A DNA stretch of 28,035 nucleotides from a virus: positions 1 through 28,035 of IMG/VR virus record IMGVR_UViG_3300012355_000003; one strand, written 5' to 3'. The notes beneath the pieces were generated by a model. The model was not told where the DNA came from. It worked only from the letters and a program-made list of their open reading frames with translations, and did no database searches. Every line of letters begins with the position of its first letter. Position 1 is the stretch's first letter. Below, piece after piece: positions 6,575 to 13,555 of this stretch. The position numbers were made by a program, and so were the translations under genes.

Positions 6575-6743
6575 GGGACTCTTGCTCCTTGACCCACTGG
6601 TCGAGAGCGTCCTTTCGGTAGCGCAGGTGCCGGCCGAGCTTGGCGACCGGCGGGCCGGCACCCCCTGCGCGCCACTTGCGGAGCGTCTCCTCGGAGACCT
6701 TGAGATGCGCGGCGGCTTCCTTGATGGTGAGCAGCTCTGGCAT
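6549..6743 (-). CDS. Excisionase-like helix-turn-helix protein
   Basis: A 64-residue protein of the HTH_17/MerR-like excisionase family. LLTIKEAAAHLKVSEETLRKW at residues 4-24 is the winged-helix recognition segment; PVAKLGRHLRYRKDALDQWV at about 32-51 gives the beta wing and final helix. Such proteins act as recombination directionality factors, transcription regulators or accessory binding proteins. No integrase is visible in the window, so an excision role cannot be supported; local regulation is equally possible. It starts at ATG 6743, 12 bases after the PH-like gene stop, and overlaps the HNH start by 26 bases. Family assignment is good, role unknown. Confidence 0.82.
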   Translation of the reverse strand: MPELLTIKEAAAHLKVSEETLRKWRAGGAGPPVAKLGRHLRYRKDALDQWVKEQESHGQNNSTG

Positions 6744-6755
6744 GGCGTCCGGCCC

Positions 6756-7121
6756 CTAGCTGGTTCTCGTGGCGAGCGCGTTGAACCGGGCTGCGAACTG
6801 GCGGGCGCTGGACTGGTGCTTGGGGTCGCCCTGCAACTCGATGAGGATCGTGTACGCGTCGTCGGCGCCGGTGATGGTGAGGAAGATTTGCCGGTCGTCT
6901 CGCTTCTTCTTGAACGCCAGCGCGAACGGGCCGGTGAGGATCATCCGGGTGGCGGTGATCCGCTTCTGGAGCTCACCGACGGACTCAACTGACGCGTGCG
7001 CGCCGGCGACGGGGCCGCTGTTCCCGCGGCCAGACACGGTGCCGTTCTTGACACGGATGCCGAACAGGCGGGCTTGCGCCTCGAACTGTTGCCGTTCGAT
7101 CCAGCCTAGAGCCTTGCTCAT
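6756..7121 (-). CDS. PH-like domain protein, first gene of the antisense block
   Basis: A 121-residue protein starting at ATG 7121 with GGGGAAAGG 6 bases upstream; an extension to 7160 lacks a ribosome binding site. The C-terminal 75 residues follow a pattern I recall from small actinobacterial PH-like proteins: PVAGAHASVESVGELQKRIT, then GPFALAFKKKRDDRQIFLTI and a last helix SARQFAARFNAL. The pattern of several beta strands and one C-terminal helix is consistent with a pleckstrin-like fold. These proteins are usually host-type, cytoplasmic or membrane-proximal, with no established enzymatic activity. It leads an opposite-strand operon inside the phage head module, suggesting a moron-like acquisition. 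Fold assignment is by pattern only. Confidence 0.6.
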   Translation of the reverse strand: MSKALGWIERQQFEAQARLFGIRVKNGTVSGRGNSGPVAGAHASVESVGELQKRITATRMILTGPFALAFKKKRDDRQIFLTITGADDAYTILIELQGDPKHQSSARQFAARFNALATRTS

Positions 7122-7225
7122 GTGGGGCCTTTCCCCTGGGCGATTCTGTGGTCGCAGCATGTCACTAACCGTCGCTGTACGCCATAGTCGGTGGGTAACG
7201 AATCGGTACCGGAAGGGGCCCGTCG

Positions 7226-8353
7226 ATGGCGCTCGCCCATGAGAAGGTCGGCCACACCGAACAGGGCCTCTGGCACCACAAAGGCATGCAGCTCCCAGCG
7301 TTCGTGCAGCACATCGCCCGGGATCTCATGGCCGAGCGGGGCATGGACGAATCCCGCGCCATTGCCACCGCGATCGCGCTGATCAAGCGGTGGGCCGCCG
7401 GCGGTAAGGATGTCAAGCCAGAGACCAGAGCCAAGGCCGTCGCGGCGCTGGCGGAGTGGGAAGCGCTCAAAGCCAAGGCAGGGGCATCGAAAGGAAGCGG
7501 GAGGATGACCGACACCATCGAGCAGGTGACCTTCGAGCCGAAGGTGTCCTATCGGGTAGCGCCGCTTGAGGACATCCAAGTCCGCTCCACTGGCGATGGT
7601 CGAACCGTCGAAGCCTACGCCGCCGTCTTCGATGCCTCGGCGGAGATCCACGACCAAGACGGCGACTACATGGAGATCCTTGACCGCACCGCCTTCAACC
7701 GGGCGATCACCGACGCTCAACCCAGCGGCACCCGCAGCCGCTGGTCCATCCGCGTGCTCTACAACCACGGCATGAATCTCCACGGCGGACCATCGGAACG
7801 CTACAGCGTTCCGATCGGAACCCCGCTGGAGGTCCGCGCCGACGGTCGCGGTTTGTATACCGTGACGCGCTACCACAAGACGCCGCTCGCGGAAGAGATC
7901 CTCGAGGCCATCAGGGAAGGCTCGATCGACGGCTACTCCTTCTCTGGACAGTTCCGCCGCACCGACCCGATCGGCCCCCGACCATTCCGGCGCAATCGCA
8001 GTGGTGAGTTGCCGGTGGTCCGTCGACTCGAGTCGACCCTGCGGGAATTCGGGCCGACGCCATTTCAAGCCTACAAGCCGGCGGCGATCACCGGTGTGCG
8101 CAACGTCGAGCAGCTCGCCGCAGAAATCACAGCGATGCCATACGAGGAGCGTATTCGCCTCGCATCGCTGTTCACGGCCGAGCCTCTGTCAGAGAGGTCG
8201 GTCGCCGACGCTCCCGAAGAGGAATCGGGACTCGTCGCCGAGGACTCGCGCCCCCACGGTGGGGAGATGCGCTCCGGTCGGCCCCCCCGTGAGGAACTGA
8301 TCGCCCAGCGGGCGGCGTTCCTCATCCGCCATGGAGGAGGCATCGGTGGCTGA
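7226..8353 (+). CDS. HK97-type prohead protease with N-terminal extension
   Basis: The 375-residue protein has two parts. Residues 1-90 carry a helical module (LPAFVQHIARDLMAERGM, SRAIATAIALIKRWAAGG, then RAKAVAALAEWEALKAK) often fused to or encoded near actinophage capsid proteases. Residues about 94-260 are the herpesvirus-assemblin-like serine protease that removes the capsid delta domain: YAAVFD, H181 in VLYNHGM and S238 in DGYSFSGQF are the expected catalytic His and Ser. The C-terminal 100 residues are charged. ATG 7226 is preceded by GGAAGGGG. An internal ATG 7505 with GGAAG and GGGAGG just before it could give a shorter, protease-only form. It precedes the capsid gene. Confidence 0.9.
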   Translation: MALAHEKVGHTEQGLWHHKGMQLPAFVQHIARDLMAERGMDESRAIATAIALIKRWAAGGKDVKPETRAKAVAALAEWEALKAKAGASKGSGRMTDTIEQVTFEPKVSYRVAPLEDIQVRSTGDGRTVEAYAAVFDASAEIHDQDGDYMEILDRTAFNRAITDAQPSGTRSRWSIRVLYNHGMNLHGGPSERYSVPIGTPLEVRADGRGLYTVTRYHKTPLAEEILEAIREGSIDGYSFSGQFRRTDPIGPRPFRRNRSGELPVVRRLESTLREFGPTPFQAYKPAAITGVRNVEQLAAEITAMPYEERIRLASLFTAEPLSERSVADAPEEESGLVAEDSRPHGGEMRSGRPPREELIAQRAAFLIRHGGGIGG

Positions 8354-9827
8354 CACCGACACCCAGACCCAGGAGCAGCAGCCCCGCCCGGCGCAGGGGC
8401 AGAACATGTACCGGACCCTGCAGGACATCGAGGCGCGGCAGACCTCGATCCGCAGCGAGCTCTCCAAGCTCGACGAACTGCAGAGCCCCGCCGAAGAGGA
8501 TGTCAACTTCCAAGGCACCCTCATCACCGAGTTCGACGCGTTGGAGGCGATGGCGGTCCCGCTCCGCAAGCGGATGGCTGACATTCGCCGGATCAGCCAG
8601 GCCCGCGAGGATCCCGACAACCGTGAGGACGGCGCGCCGCGGACCCGGCAGGCCCCCATGCAGACCACCCGGTCCAATCGGGACCCGCTGGAGAACATCG
8701 ACCGGGTCCGCATGAACATGGTTCCCCCAGAAGACCTCCGCAGCCGTGCGGAAACCCTCATCGAACAGGACAACAAGCGGTACACCCTCACGCAGGACTT
8801 CGCGGAGACCGCGACCCGACGCGCCGTCAGCGACCACCGGATCGCAGCGCACATCCTGCTGACCGGGTCGCAGGAGTACCGGGACGCGTTCCGCGCCTAC
8901 CTCGACAACCCGCACCACAACAACGAGACCCGTCTCCGGGCCCTCACCCTGGCCACCGGCAGCGTCGGGTTCATGTTGCCCTACGTGCTGGACCCCACGG
9001 TGGTCTTGACGAACAACGCCAGCGCGAACCCATTCCGTCGGGTCGCCAGGATGGAACAGACCACCTCGAACGCGTGGCAGGGTGTCAACTCCGCTGGCGT
9101 GACCGCCGCGTGGGTCGGTGAGGGTGCGACCGCCGCCGACGTCTCTCCCTCGGTGGGGCAGATCCAGATCACCCCGGTCAAGGGTGCCGCGTGGGTCATC
9201 GGCAGCTACGAATCCCTGGATGACACTTCGTTCGGGGAGCAGCTCCCCGGGATGCTCGCTGACGCCCGTGATCGGCTCGAGTCGGCCGCGTTCTGCACCG
9301 GCGCGGGCGGCACCGCCAGCCCGCAGGGGTTCATCACCGGCGCGTACGCCACCGCCAACGCCACCACCGGCACCGCGACCGGTACTGCTGTCGCGCCGCT
9401 GGTTTACTCGGTGCAGGCGTCCCTGCCGCCACGGTTCCGCCTGTCGGCCAACGCCGGATGGATGGCCAGTCTGCCGTGGATCAACACCCTCCGCGCGATC
9501 GACCAGTCCGGAGGTAGCTCGTTTTGGGCCAACTTCGGGGCCGGCACGCCGGAGCAGCTGCTTGGCCAGAACATCTACGAGGCCAGCGACATGCGCAACA
9601 CCACCACCGCCGTGACCGGCACCGGTGGCATCGCACTGGCCTACGCCGACTGGAAGCAGTACGTCATCGTCGACCGCGTGGGGGTTAGTATGTTATATGA
9701 ACCCTTGGCGAAGTCGACGGGTCAGCTTCCGACCGGCCAGGCCGGGTGGTACATGTTCTTCAGGACCGGCGCGGGCGTGAGCACCAGCAACGCGTTCCGG
9801 TGGCTTGTGTACGGCACCGCCGCCTAG
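8346..9827 (+). CDS. Major capsid protein, HK97 fold
   Basis: A 493-residue capsid subunit. Residues about 1-105 are helical, charged and low in aromatics, fitting the delta/scaffold domain removed by the upstream protease. From about residue 190 the HK97-like core is visible: TGSVGFMLPYVLDP, then AAWVGEGATAADVSPSVGQI (E-loop/N-arm region), GAAWVIGSYESLDD, the spine-helix region LADARDRLESAAFCTGAGG with SPQGF, and the P-domain strands to the C-terminus. GTG 8346 is chosen because GGAGGAGG lies 5 bases upstream; ATG 8331 lacks a site of its own and contains that sequence. It overlaps the protease stop by 8 bases. It is followed by a strong hairpin. Confidence 0.92.
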   Translation: MADTDTQTQEQQPRPAQGQNMYRTLQDIEARQTSIRSELSKLDELQSPAEEDVNFQGTLITEFDALEAMAVPLRKRMADIRRISQAREDPDNREDGAPRTRQAPMQTTRSNRDPLENIDRVRMNMVPPEDLRSRAETLIEQDNKRYTLTQDFAETATRRAVSDHRIAAHILLTGSQEYRDAFRAYLDNPHHNNETRLRALTLATGSVGFMLPYVLDPTVVLTNNASANPFRRVARMEQTTSNAWQGVNSAGVTAAWVGEGATAADVSPSVGQIQITPVKGAAWVIGSYESLDDTSFGEQLPGMLADARDRLESAAFCTGAGGTASPQGFITGAYATANATTGTATGTAVAPLVYSVQASLPPRFRLSANAGWMASLPWINTLRAIDQSGGSSFWANFGAGTPEQLLGQNIYEASDMRNTTTAVTGTGGIALAYADWKQYVIVDRVGVSMLYEPLAKSTGQLPTGQAGWYMFFRTGAGVSTSNAFRWLVYGTAA

Positions 9828-9829
9828 TC

Positions 9830-9858
9830 TCTGCCGGACTCGCAGAGTAGAGTAGAAT
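9830..9858 (+). promoter_or_regulatory. Weak promoter candidate before the HNH cassette
   Basis: TAGAAT at 9853-9858 differs from TATAAT at one base, inside an AGTAGAGTAGAATGG run directly after the capsid gene. The matching -35 (TCTGCC near 9830) is poor. It would place the start of transcription at the following hairpin, which is awkward. Listed as a weak candidate only. Confidence 0.15.
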
Positions 9859-9860
9859 GG

Positions 9861-9892
9861 TGAGGCCGGAGGGATGCACCCCTCCGGCCTCA
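9861..9892. terminator. 13-bp perfect hairpin after the capsid gene
   Basis: Arms 9861-9873 and 9880-9892 pair perfectly (TGAGGCCGGAGGG with its complement) around a 6-base loop. There is no T-run, so it may slow or attenuate transcription or stabilise the capsid mRNA end, as hairpins after major capsid genes often do. Actinobacterial terminators frequently lack a U-tract. Confidence 0.6.
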
Positions 9893-9923
9893 GGCCACCA
9901 CCCTGACAAGGAGGGCAACGGCC

Positions 9924-10550
9924 ATGGAAGAGCGTACCTGCTCGGTTGAGGGCTGCGGCCGTACCGCTCGCCGAGGCAACACCATCTGCAAACTTCACTA
10001 CAACGCGGAGTGGCGCAGACGCCAGGGACCATGCCGGATCGACGGTTGCGAACGCCAAGTCGGTCAGCGCGGGCTGTGCAGTGCCCACTACCAGCGTTGG
10101 CGTCGAGGCCAGGACTGGCAAGCCGCCATCCCGCAGTACACGAAGCGTGATGGACTCTGCGCAGTCGAAGGTTGCGAGCGGCCCATCCAGGCTCGCGGCT
10201 ACTGCACCATGCACTACCAGCGGACGCTTCTGAAGGGTGATGCCGGTCCGGTCGGGATGCTCAAGGCGTCGCGCGGCGCTGGTTCATCTTCTCGTGGCTA
10301 CCGTTACCTGACGGTCGCCGGTCGCCGGGTCGCTGAGCACCGCTACGTCATGGAGCAGATGCTCGGTCGCCCGCTGGAGCGCTGGGAGACGCCGCATCAC
10401 AAGAACGGCCGCCGCGCCGACAACCGGCCAGTCAACCTCGAACTTTGGGTGAAGCCGCAACTCGCCGGCCAGCGTGTCGAGGATCTGGTGGCGTTCGTGG
10501 TCGAGCACTATCCCTCCGAAGTCCGTGAGGCGCTGGCGGCTCGCCAGTAA
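9924..10550 (+). CDS. Free-standing HNH homing endonuclease with zinc-knuckle repeats
   Basis: A 208-residue protein with AAGGAGGG 8 bases before ATG 9924. The first 100 residues contain three copies of a cysteine/histidine module (C-x4-C ... C-x2-HY) at about 6-26, 37-56 and 79-98, likely zinc-binding DNA-contact modules. The HNH nuclease follows: RVAEHRYVMEQMLGRPLERW at about 135-154, then HHKNGRRADNRPVNLEL at about 158-174 with H158, H159, N167 and N171 as key residues, and a C-terminal PQLAGQRVEDL segment common to this family. Such enzymes cut alleles lacking the gene and spread by homing. Placement between two hairpins, interrupting the head genes, fits a mobile insertion. Confidence 0.88.
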   Translation: MEERTCSVEGCGRTARRGNTICKLHYNAEWRRRQGPCRIDGCERQVGQRGLCSAHYQRWRRGQDWQAAIPQYTKRDGLCAVEGCERPIQARGYCTMHYQRTLLKGDAGPVGMLKASRGAGSSSRGYRYLTVAGRRVAEHRYVMEQMLGRPLERWETPHHKNGRRADNRPVNLELWVKPQLAGQRVEDLVAFVVEHYPSEVREALAARQ

Positions 10551-10564
10551 TCCATCCAATAGGT

Positions 10565-10606
10565 CGGCCGGGGCGACGCAGATCCCTACCTGCGTCGCCC
10601 CGGCCG
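10565..10606. terminator. 17-bp perfect hairpin after the HNH gene
   Basis: Bases 10565-10581 pair without mismatch with 10590-10606, closing an 8-base loop. The stem is very GC-rich and lies between the HNH stop and the methyltransferase start. No T-run follows. Its stability suggests a transcription attenuator or a boundary of the inserted HNH unit. Confidence 0.6.
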
Positions 10607-10618
10607 TAGGGAGACCCC

Positions 10619-11227
10619 ATGCATCCACTATCCATCGCCCGGGCCGCCATCCGCGAGCACGGCGCCATCCAGAAAGAACAGGAACTCGCATCGTTCCTCG
10701 CACTGCTAGCCGACGATCCACCGCAGGTTGTGGTGGAGATCGGGTCGGATGCGGGGGGGACGCTGTGGGCATGGCAGCAGCTGCCCGGTGTCCGCCGCGT
10801 CGTCGGCGTGGACCAGCCCCACGCGGGGTTCTCCAGCGGTGCCGCGCTGAACGAGCACGGCTGTGAGGTCGTCTACGGCGACAGCCATGATCCGAAGACC
10901 CTGGGTGCACTCAAGGAACTGCTTGGCTGGGATGACCTCAACTACGACACCAACATGGAGCCGGTCGACCTGCTGTTCATCGACGGGGACCACCGCTACG
11001 AGGGCGTCAAGCAGGATTTCGAGATGTACTCCCCGCTGGTCCACGACGCCGGGATGGTCGCGTTCCACGACATCTGCCATCATCCCAACCATCCGGATGT
11101 GGGCGTGGACCTGCTGTGGCGCCACCTCGGCGGGGATGGCGCGGTCAAGGACGAGATCGTCACCGACCCGCCAACATGGGGTGGGATCGGTGTGCTCCGT
11201 CGGCAGCTGGCAGAGGTGGCCTCGTGA
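10619..11227 (+). CDS. Class I SAM-dependent methyltransferase (Methyltransf_24-like)
   Basis: A 202-residue Rossmann-fold methyltransferase. VVVEIGSDAGGTLWAW at residues 37-52 is the SAM-binding motif I; GVDQPH near 63-68 supplies the acidic residue that binds the SAM ribose; DLLFIDGDHRYEGVKQDF at 117-134 and MVAFHDI at 147-153 are the D-x-D-H and HD motifs of the cephalosporin-hydroxylase-like group, where aspartates can bind a metal. Members often methylate small molecules or sugars. GTAGGGAG upstream is the ribosome binding site. Its stop overlaps the glycosyltransferase start (GTGA), so the two products probably act on one glycan. The substrate is unknown. Confidence 0.82.
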   Translation: MHPLSIARAAIREHGAIQKEQELASFLALLADDPPQVVVEIGSDAGGTLWAWQQLPGVRRVVGVDQPHAGFSSGAALNEHGCEVVYGDSHDPKTLGALKELLGWDDLNYDTNMEPVDLLFIDGDHRYEGVKQDFEMYSPLVHDAGMVAFHDICHHPNHPDVGVDLLWRHLGGDGAVKDEIVTDPPTWGGIGVLRRQLAEVAS

Positions 11228-12276
11228 AGACCCTGGTGATCGGCGGGATCGCGCATGCCCCCGACGGTAGCGGCTACTACCGCTTCTACCTCCCCTACAA
11301 GCATCTCGGCGCCAACTCCCGCCACATCGTCGGAATGGCCCCACCGGGCCCCCAGCCGGGCCCGCTCGGCCCCGCCGAAGTGGAGCAGATGGACGTGGTC
11401 GCCCTTCAGCGGCCCGCCGGCCGCAACGGCGTCCTACAGATGGAACGGATCGTCGGGCATACCAAGATCGTCTACGAGACCGACGACGACATGCTCCAGC
11501 CGGTCCCCTCCGGACTGCCGCACCTGATCGACGAGGTGACCCGGGAGTCGATCCGCCGCTGCCTGCGGCTGGCGGACGCGGTGACCGTGTCGGTCCCCTA
11601 CCTCGCCGAGCAGATCCGCCCCTACAACGAGCGGGTCTACGTCCTCCCCAACCTGGTGAAGGCTGGGCTGCTCAGCATGCAACGCCCCCGGCGGGACAGG
11701 TTGACGGTGGGGTGGGCGGCCGGCACGTCGCATCTGATCGACATTGTCACCGTCGCCGAACCGCTCCGCGAGGTCCTGGACGCCAACCCGCAGGTGGACA
11801 TGCATTTCATGGGCCACGACTACGGCCCGGAACTGCACCGCGCGGAACTCGAGTCGGCGTTGTACCGGCAGTGCCGCTGGTCGAACTGGCAGCCGGATGT
11901 TGGGGAGTATTACAAGCGGGTCGACTTCGACATCGCGATCGCCCCGTCCGCGGATGTGCCGTTCAACCGCTCCAAGAGCCCGATCCGGACGTTGGAGATG
12001 GGTGCGCTCGGGATCCCCGTCGTCGCGGCGAACCGGCCGCCGTACTCGGACTACGTGCTGGATGGGAAGACCGGGTATCTGGTGGGCGGCAAGGAGGAGT
12101 TCGCGAAGCGGCTGGATGAGCTGATCCACGATCCCGACGCTCGTGCGGAGATGGGTGCTGCGGGCAGGGAGCAGGCGGCCGGCTGGACGATCGAAGAAGG
12201 CTGGCGGAAGTGGGAGTCCGCCTACGAGCAAATCGCTGGCGTGACGACTGATGAGGAGGTTGCTGGTGGCACGTAA
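11224..12276 (+). CDS. Glycosyltransferase, GT-B / family 4-like
   Basis: GTG 11224 overlaps the methyltransferase stop; the frame is open further upstream but without a better start. The 350-residue protein begins with a Rossmann strand KTLVIGGIAH and SGYYRFYLPYKHL, has YETDDDM at about 84-90, and in the C-terminal domain RSKSPIRTLEMGALGIPVVA near 247-266 followed by PPYSDYVLDGKTGYLVGG, the nucleotide-sugar-binding E-x7-E-type region of GT4 enzymes. It should transfer a sugar from an activated donor. Beside the capsid and before further virion genes, decoration of capsid or tail protein is a reasonable guess. Donor and acceptor are not visible. Confidence 0.83.
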   Translation: MKTLVIGGIAHAPDGSGYYRFYLPYKHLGANSRHIVGMAPPGPQPGPLGPAEVEQMDVVALQRPAGRNGVLQMERIVGHTKIVYETDDDMLQPVPSGLPHLIDEVTRESIRRCLRLADAVTVSVPYLAEQIRPYNERVYVLPNLVKAGLLSMQRPRRDRLTVGWAAGTSHLIDIVTVAEPLREVLDANPQVDMHFMGHDYGPELHRAELESALYRQCRWSNWQPDVGEYYKRVDFDIAIAPSADVPFNRSKSPIRTLEMGALGIPVVAANRPPYSDYVLDGKTGYLVGGKEEFAKRLDELIHDPDARAEMGAAGREQAAGWTIEEGWRKWESAYEQIAGVTTDEEVAGGT

Positions 12277-12514
12277 GATCAAGGCGGTCGCGGTCCAGCC
12301 GGTCCATGATGCCGACGGGAGCCTGCTCGCCAACGTCGGCGATGAGATCAGCGAGGCCGAGTACGACCGGGTCGTCGGCAGTGTCCCGCCGGGGACGTAC
12401 CGGCTGGTGATCGTCGAGGATCAGCCGAAGACAGCCAAGGTTGCGGCTGCCGATCAGGGCTCGGTTGCGGACAGCTTCGGGGTGTCCAAGAGCGGCAAGG
12501 CCGGCAAGCCGTGA
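12266..12514 (+). CDS. Small protein after the glycosyltransferase (82 aa)
   Basis: GTG 12266 is chosen because GAGGAGG at 12253-12259 lies 6 bases upstream; ATG 12251 would include that site. Residues about 5-55 (IKAVAVQPVHDADG, VGDEISEAEYDRVVGSVPPG, YRLVIVE) suggest a small beta fold with a helix. The C-terminus is disordered and ends with GKAGKP after a DSFGV motif that recurs at the beginning of the next protein. It overlaps the glycosyltransferase by 11 bases and the next gene by 4. No family recognised; proximity suggests a head or head-tail accessory protein. Confidence 0.6.
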   Translation: MARKIKAVAVQPVHDADGSLLANVGDEISEAEYDRVVGSVPPGTYRLVIVEDQPKTAKVAAADQGSVADSFGVSKSGKAGKP

Positions 12515-13152
12515 CCGACCGAGGGTTCGGCTCCGACAGCTTCGGGGTCGGCGTCCGCTCGCACTTCCAGGACGTCGGCCAGGCCAAGGGCCTACTGCTG
12601 GTGGAACGCTGGGACCAGGACCAGTCGAACTGGGTGTCCCGCAAGCTCGGTGGGGAGCGAGCCGGGCGGCCAGGGTTCCGCCAGCCGAAGGGGTATGAGT
12701 TCCGTGCGCTTGGTGTCGATCCGTACCTGATCACCGAGGGATACTCGAACCTGGTGACCACTGGCGGGTGGGACCGGGTTCTCACCTTGGCGTTCGGTGG
12801 TGGCGGTACCAGCTACGCTTCAGCGAACTGCCGGATCGGGGTTGGGACCGGCACCACCGCGCCAGCGTCGGGGAACACCGACCTAGTCGGGGCAGGCGCA
12901 GCAGGGGAGTACTGGGCGATGCTGGACGCCACCCCGACCACCTCCGCGGGCACGGCGGTGCGGCGGTTGTCGTTCGTGGCCACGTTCGGGACCGGCGTGG
13001 CCAACATCGCCTGGCAGGAGGAAGCGATCGACCAGGGCACCGTTGCGGGGACCGGCGTCGTCGGCACGATGCTGAACCGGATCGTCTCCAACCAGTCCAC
13101 CAAGGTCAGCGGGCAGACCTGGACGGCAACCTTTGCCCTTGACTTCACCTGA
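12511..13152 (+). CDS. Putative virion structural protein (213 aa)
   Basis: GTG 12511 overlaps the preceding stop as GTGA. After a polar N-terminus, residues about 80-213 follow a beta-rich pattern common in phage structural genes: YASANCRIGVGTGTTAP, LVGAGAAGEYWAMLDATP, RRLSFVATFGTGVANIAWQE, GTMLNRIVS, then SGQTWTATFALDF. This 'LNxxxxxIGVGTGTTAAs...NF.W.E..I' arrangement is frequent in capsid decoration or head/tail-associated proteins, though its exact place in the virion is not established as far as I know. The location just after the capsid and glycan genes fits a decoration role. Alternative: a tail-associated protein. Confidence 0.6.
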   Translation: MTDRGFGSDSFGVGVRSHFQDVGQAKGLLLVERWDQDQSNWVSRKLGGERAGRPGFRQPKGYEFRALGVDPYLITEGYSNLVTTGGWDRVLTLAFGGGGTSYASANCRIGVGTGTTAPASGNTDLVGAGAAGEYWAMLDATPTTSAGTAVRRLSFVATFGTGVANIAWQEEAIDQGTVAGTGVVGTMLNRIVSNQSTKVSGQTWTATFALDFT

Positions 13153-13212
13153 GAACGGGCAGGTAGGGGTGAGGTCGGGCGCGGCGCTCGACTAGGAGAG
13201 AATGGGGAAAGC

Positions 13213-13392
13213 ATGAGCAGAGCCAAGAGGATCGCGCTGGCGCTTTGTGCCGCAGCGGTGCTGACCGTCGGGGTCGCCGGGAGCGCGCTGGCCGACGGTC
13301 CGGTCGGCAACTCCGGGCACTCGAACAACGGTTCTACGCAGTGCCAGGCCGGCGGCAACGACCACTGCCCGCCGTTCGGCAACGACAAGTAG
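13213..13392 (+). CDS. Secreted micro-peptide with signal sequence (59 aa)
   Basis: ATG 13213 is preceded by AGGAGAG and GGGGAAA. Residues 1-27 are a classic signal peptide: SRAKR basic start, hydrophobic IALALCAAAVLTVGVAG, and an ALA-D cleavage site at 25-28. The mature part is about 32 residues, rich in Gly and Asn (VGNSGHSNNGSTQCQAGGND) with two cysteines (44 and 52) that could form a disulfide, and ends PPFGNDK. A secreted peptide in the middle of a head-tail operon is unexpected. It could act at the host surface, for example on superinfection or release, but no family is recognised. Below the usual gene-length cutoff, so easily missed. Confidence 0.65.
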   Translation: MSRAKRIALALCAAAVLTVGVAGSALADGPVGNSGHSNNGSTQCQAGGNDHCPPFGNDK

Positions 13393-13398
13393 CCGCTG

Positions 13399-13545
13399 AT
13401 GGATCAGGGGGCCGCGCTGATCGTGCTCGCCGTGATCATGGTCGGCGCGGTCCTCTGGATCGGGCTCGACTGGCACCTCGGCAACCTCGAGGACCTGCTG
13501 AAGGTCGCGCTGTTTCGCCGCCGACATCGCACCACCTCCAGATGA
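13399..13545 (+). CDS. Single-helix membrane micro-protein (48 aa)
   Basis: ATG 13399 lies 6 bases after the secreted-peptide stop. Residues about 5-23 (AALIVLAVIMVGAVLWIGL) form one membrane helix; the rest is an amphipathic stretch ending in a basic tail RRRHRTTSR, predicting N-out/C-in topology. It has no clear ribosome binding site, so coupling to the upstream gene is likely. Size and topology would fit a small holin-like or accessory membrane protein, but it is far from a recognisable lysin gene. Its partner may be the secreted peptide immediately upstream. Confidence 0.5.
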   Translation: MDQGAALIVLAVIMVGAVLWIGLDWHLGNLEDLLKVALFRRRHRTTSR

Positions 13546-13555
13546 GGACCCGCCC

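Noticed and set aside
6480-6992. 170-aa plus-strand frame over the HTH and PH-like genes
   Set aside because: Shadow of the minus-strand genes, which have recognisable domains and ribosome binding sites.
7122-7225. Divergent promoters between the antisense block and the protease gene
   Set aside because: No hexamer pair with acceptable spacing was found on either strand, although some promoter must drive the antisense block.
5990-7230. Target-site duplication or terminal repeats around the antisense block
   Set aside because: I compared the two edges by eye and found no convincing direct or inverted repeats.
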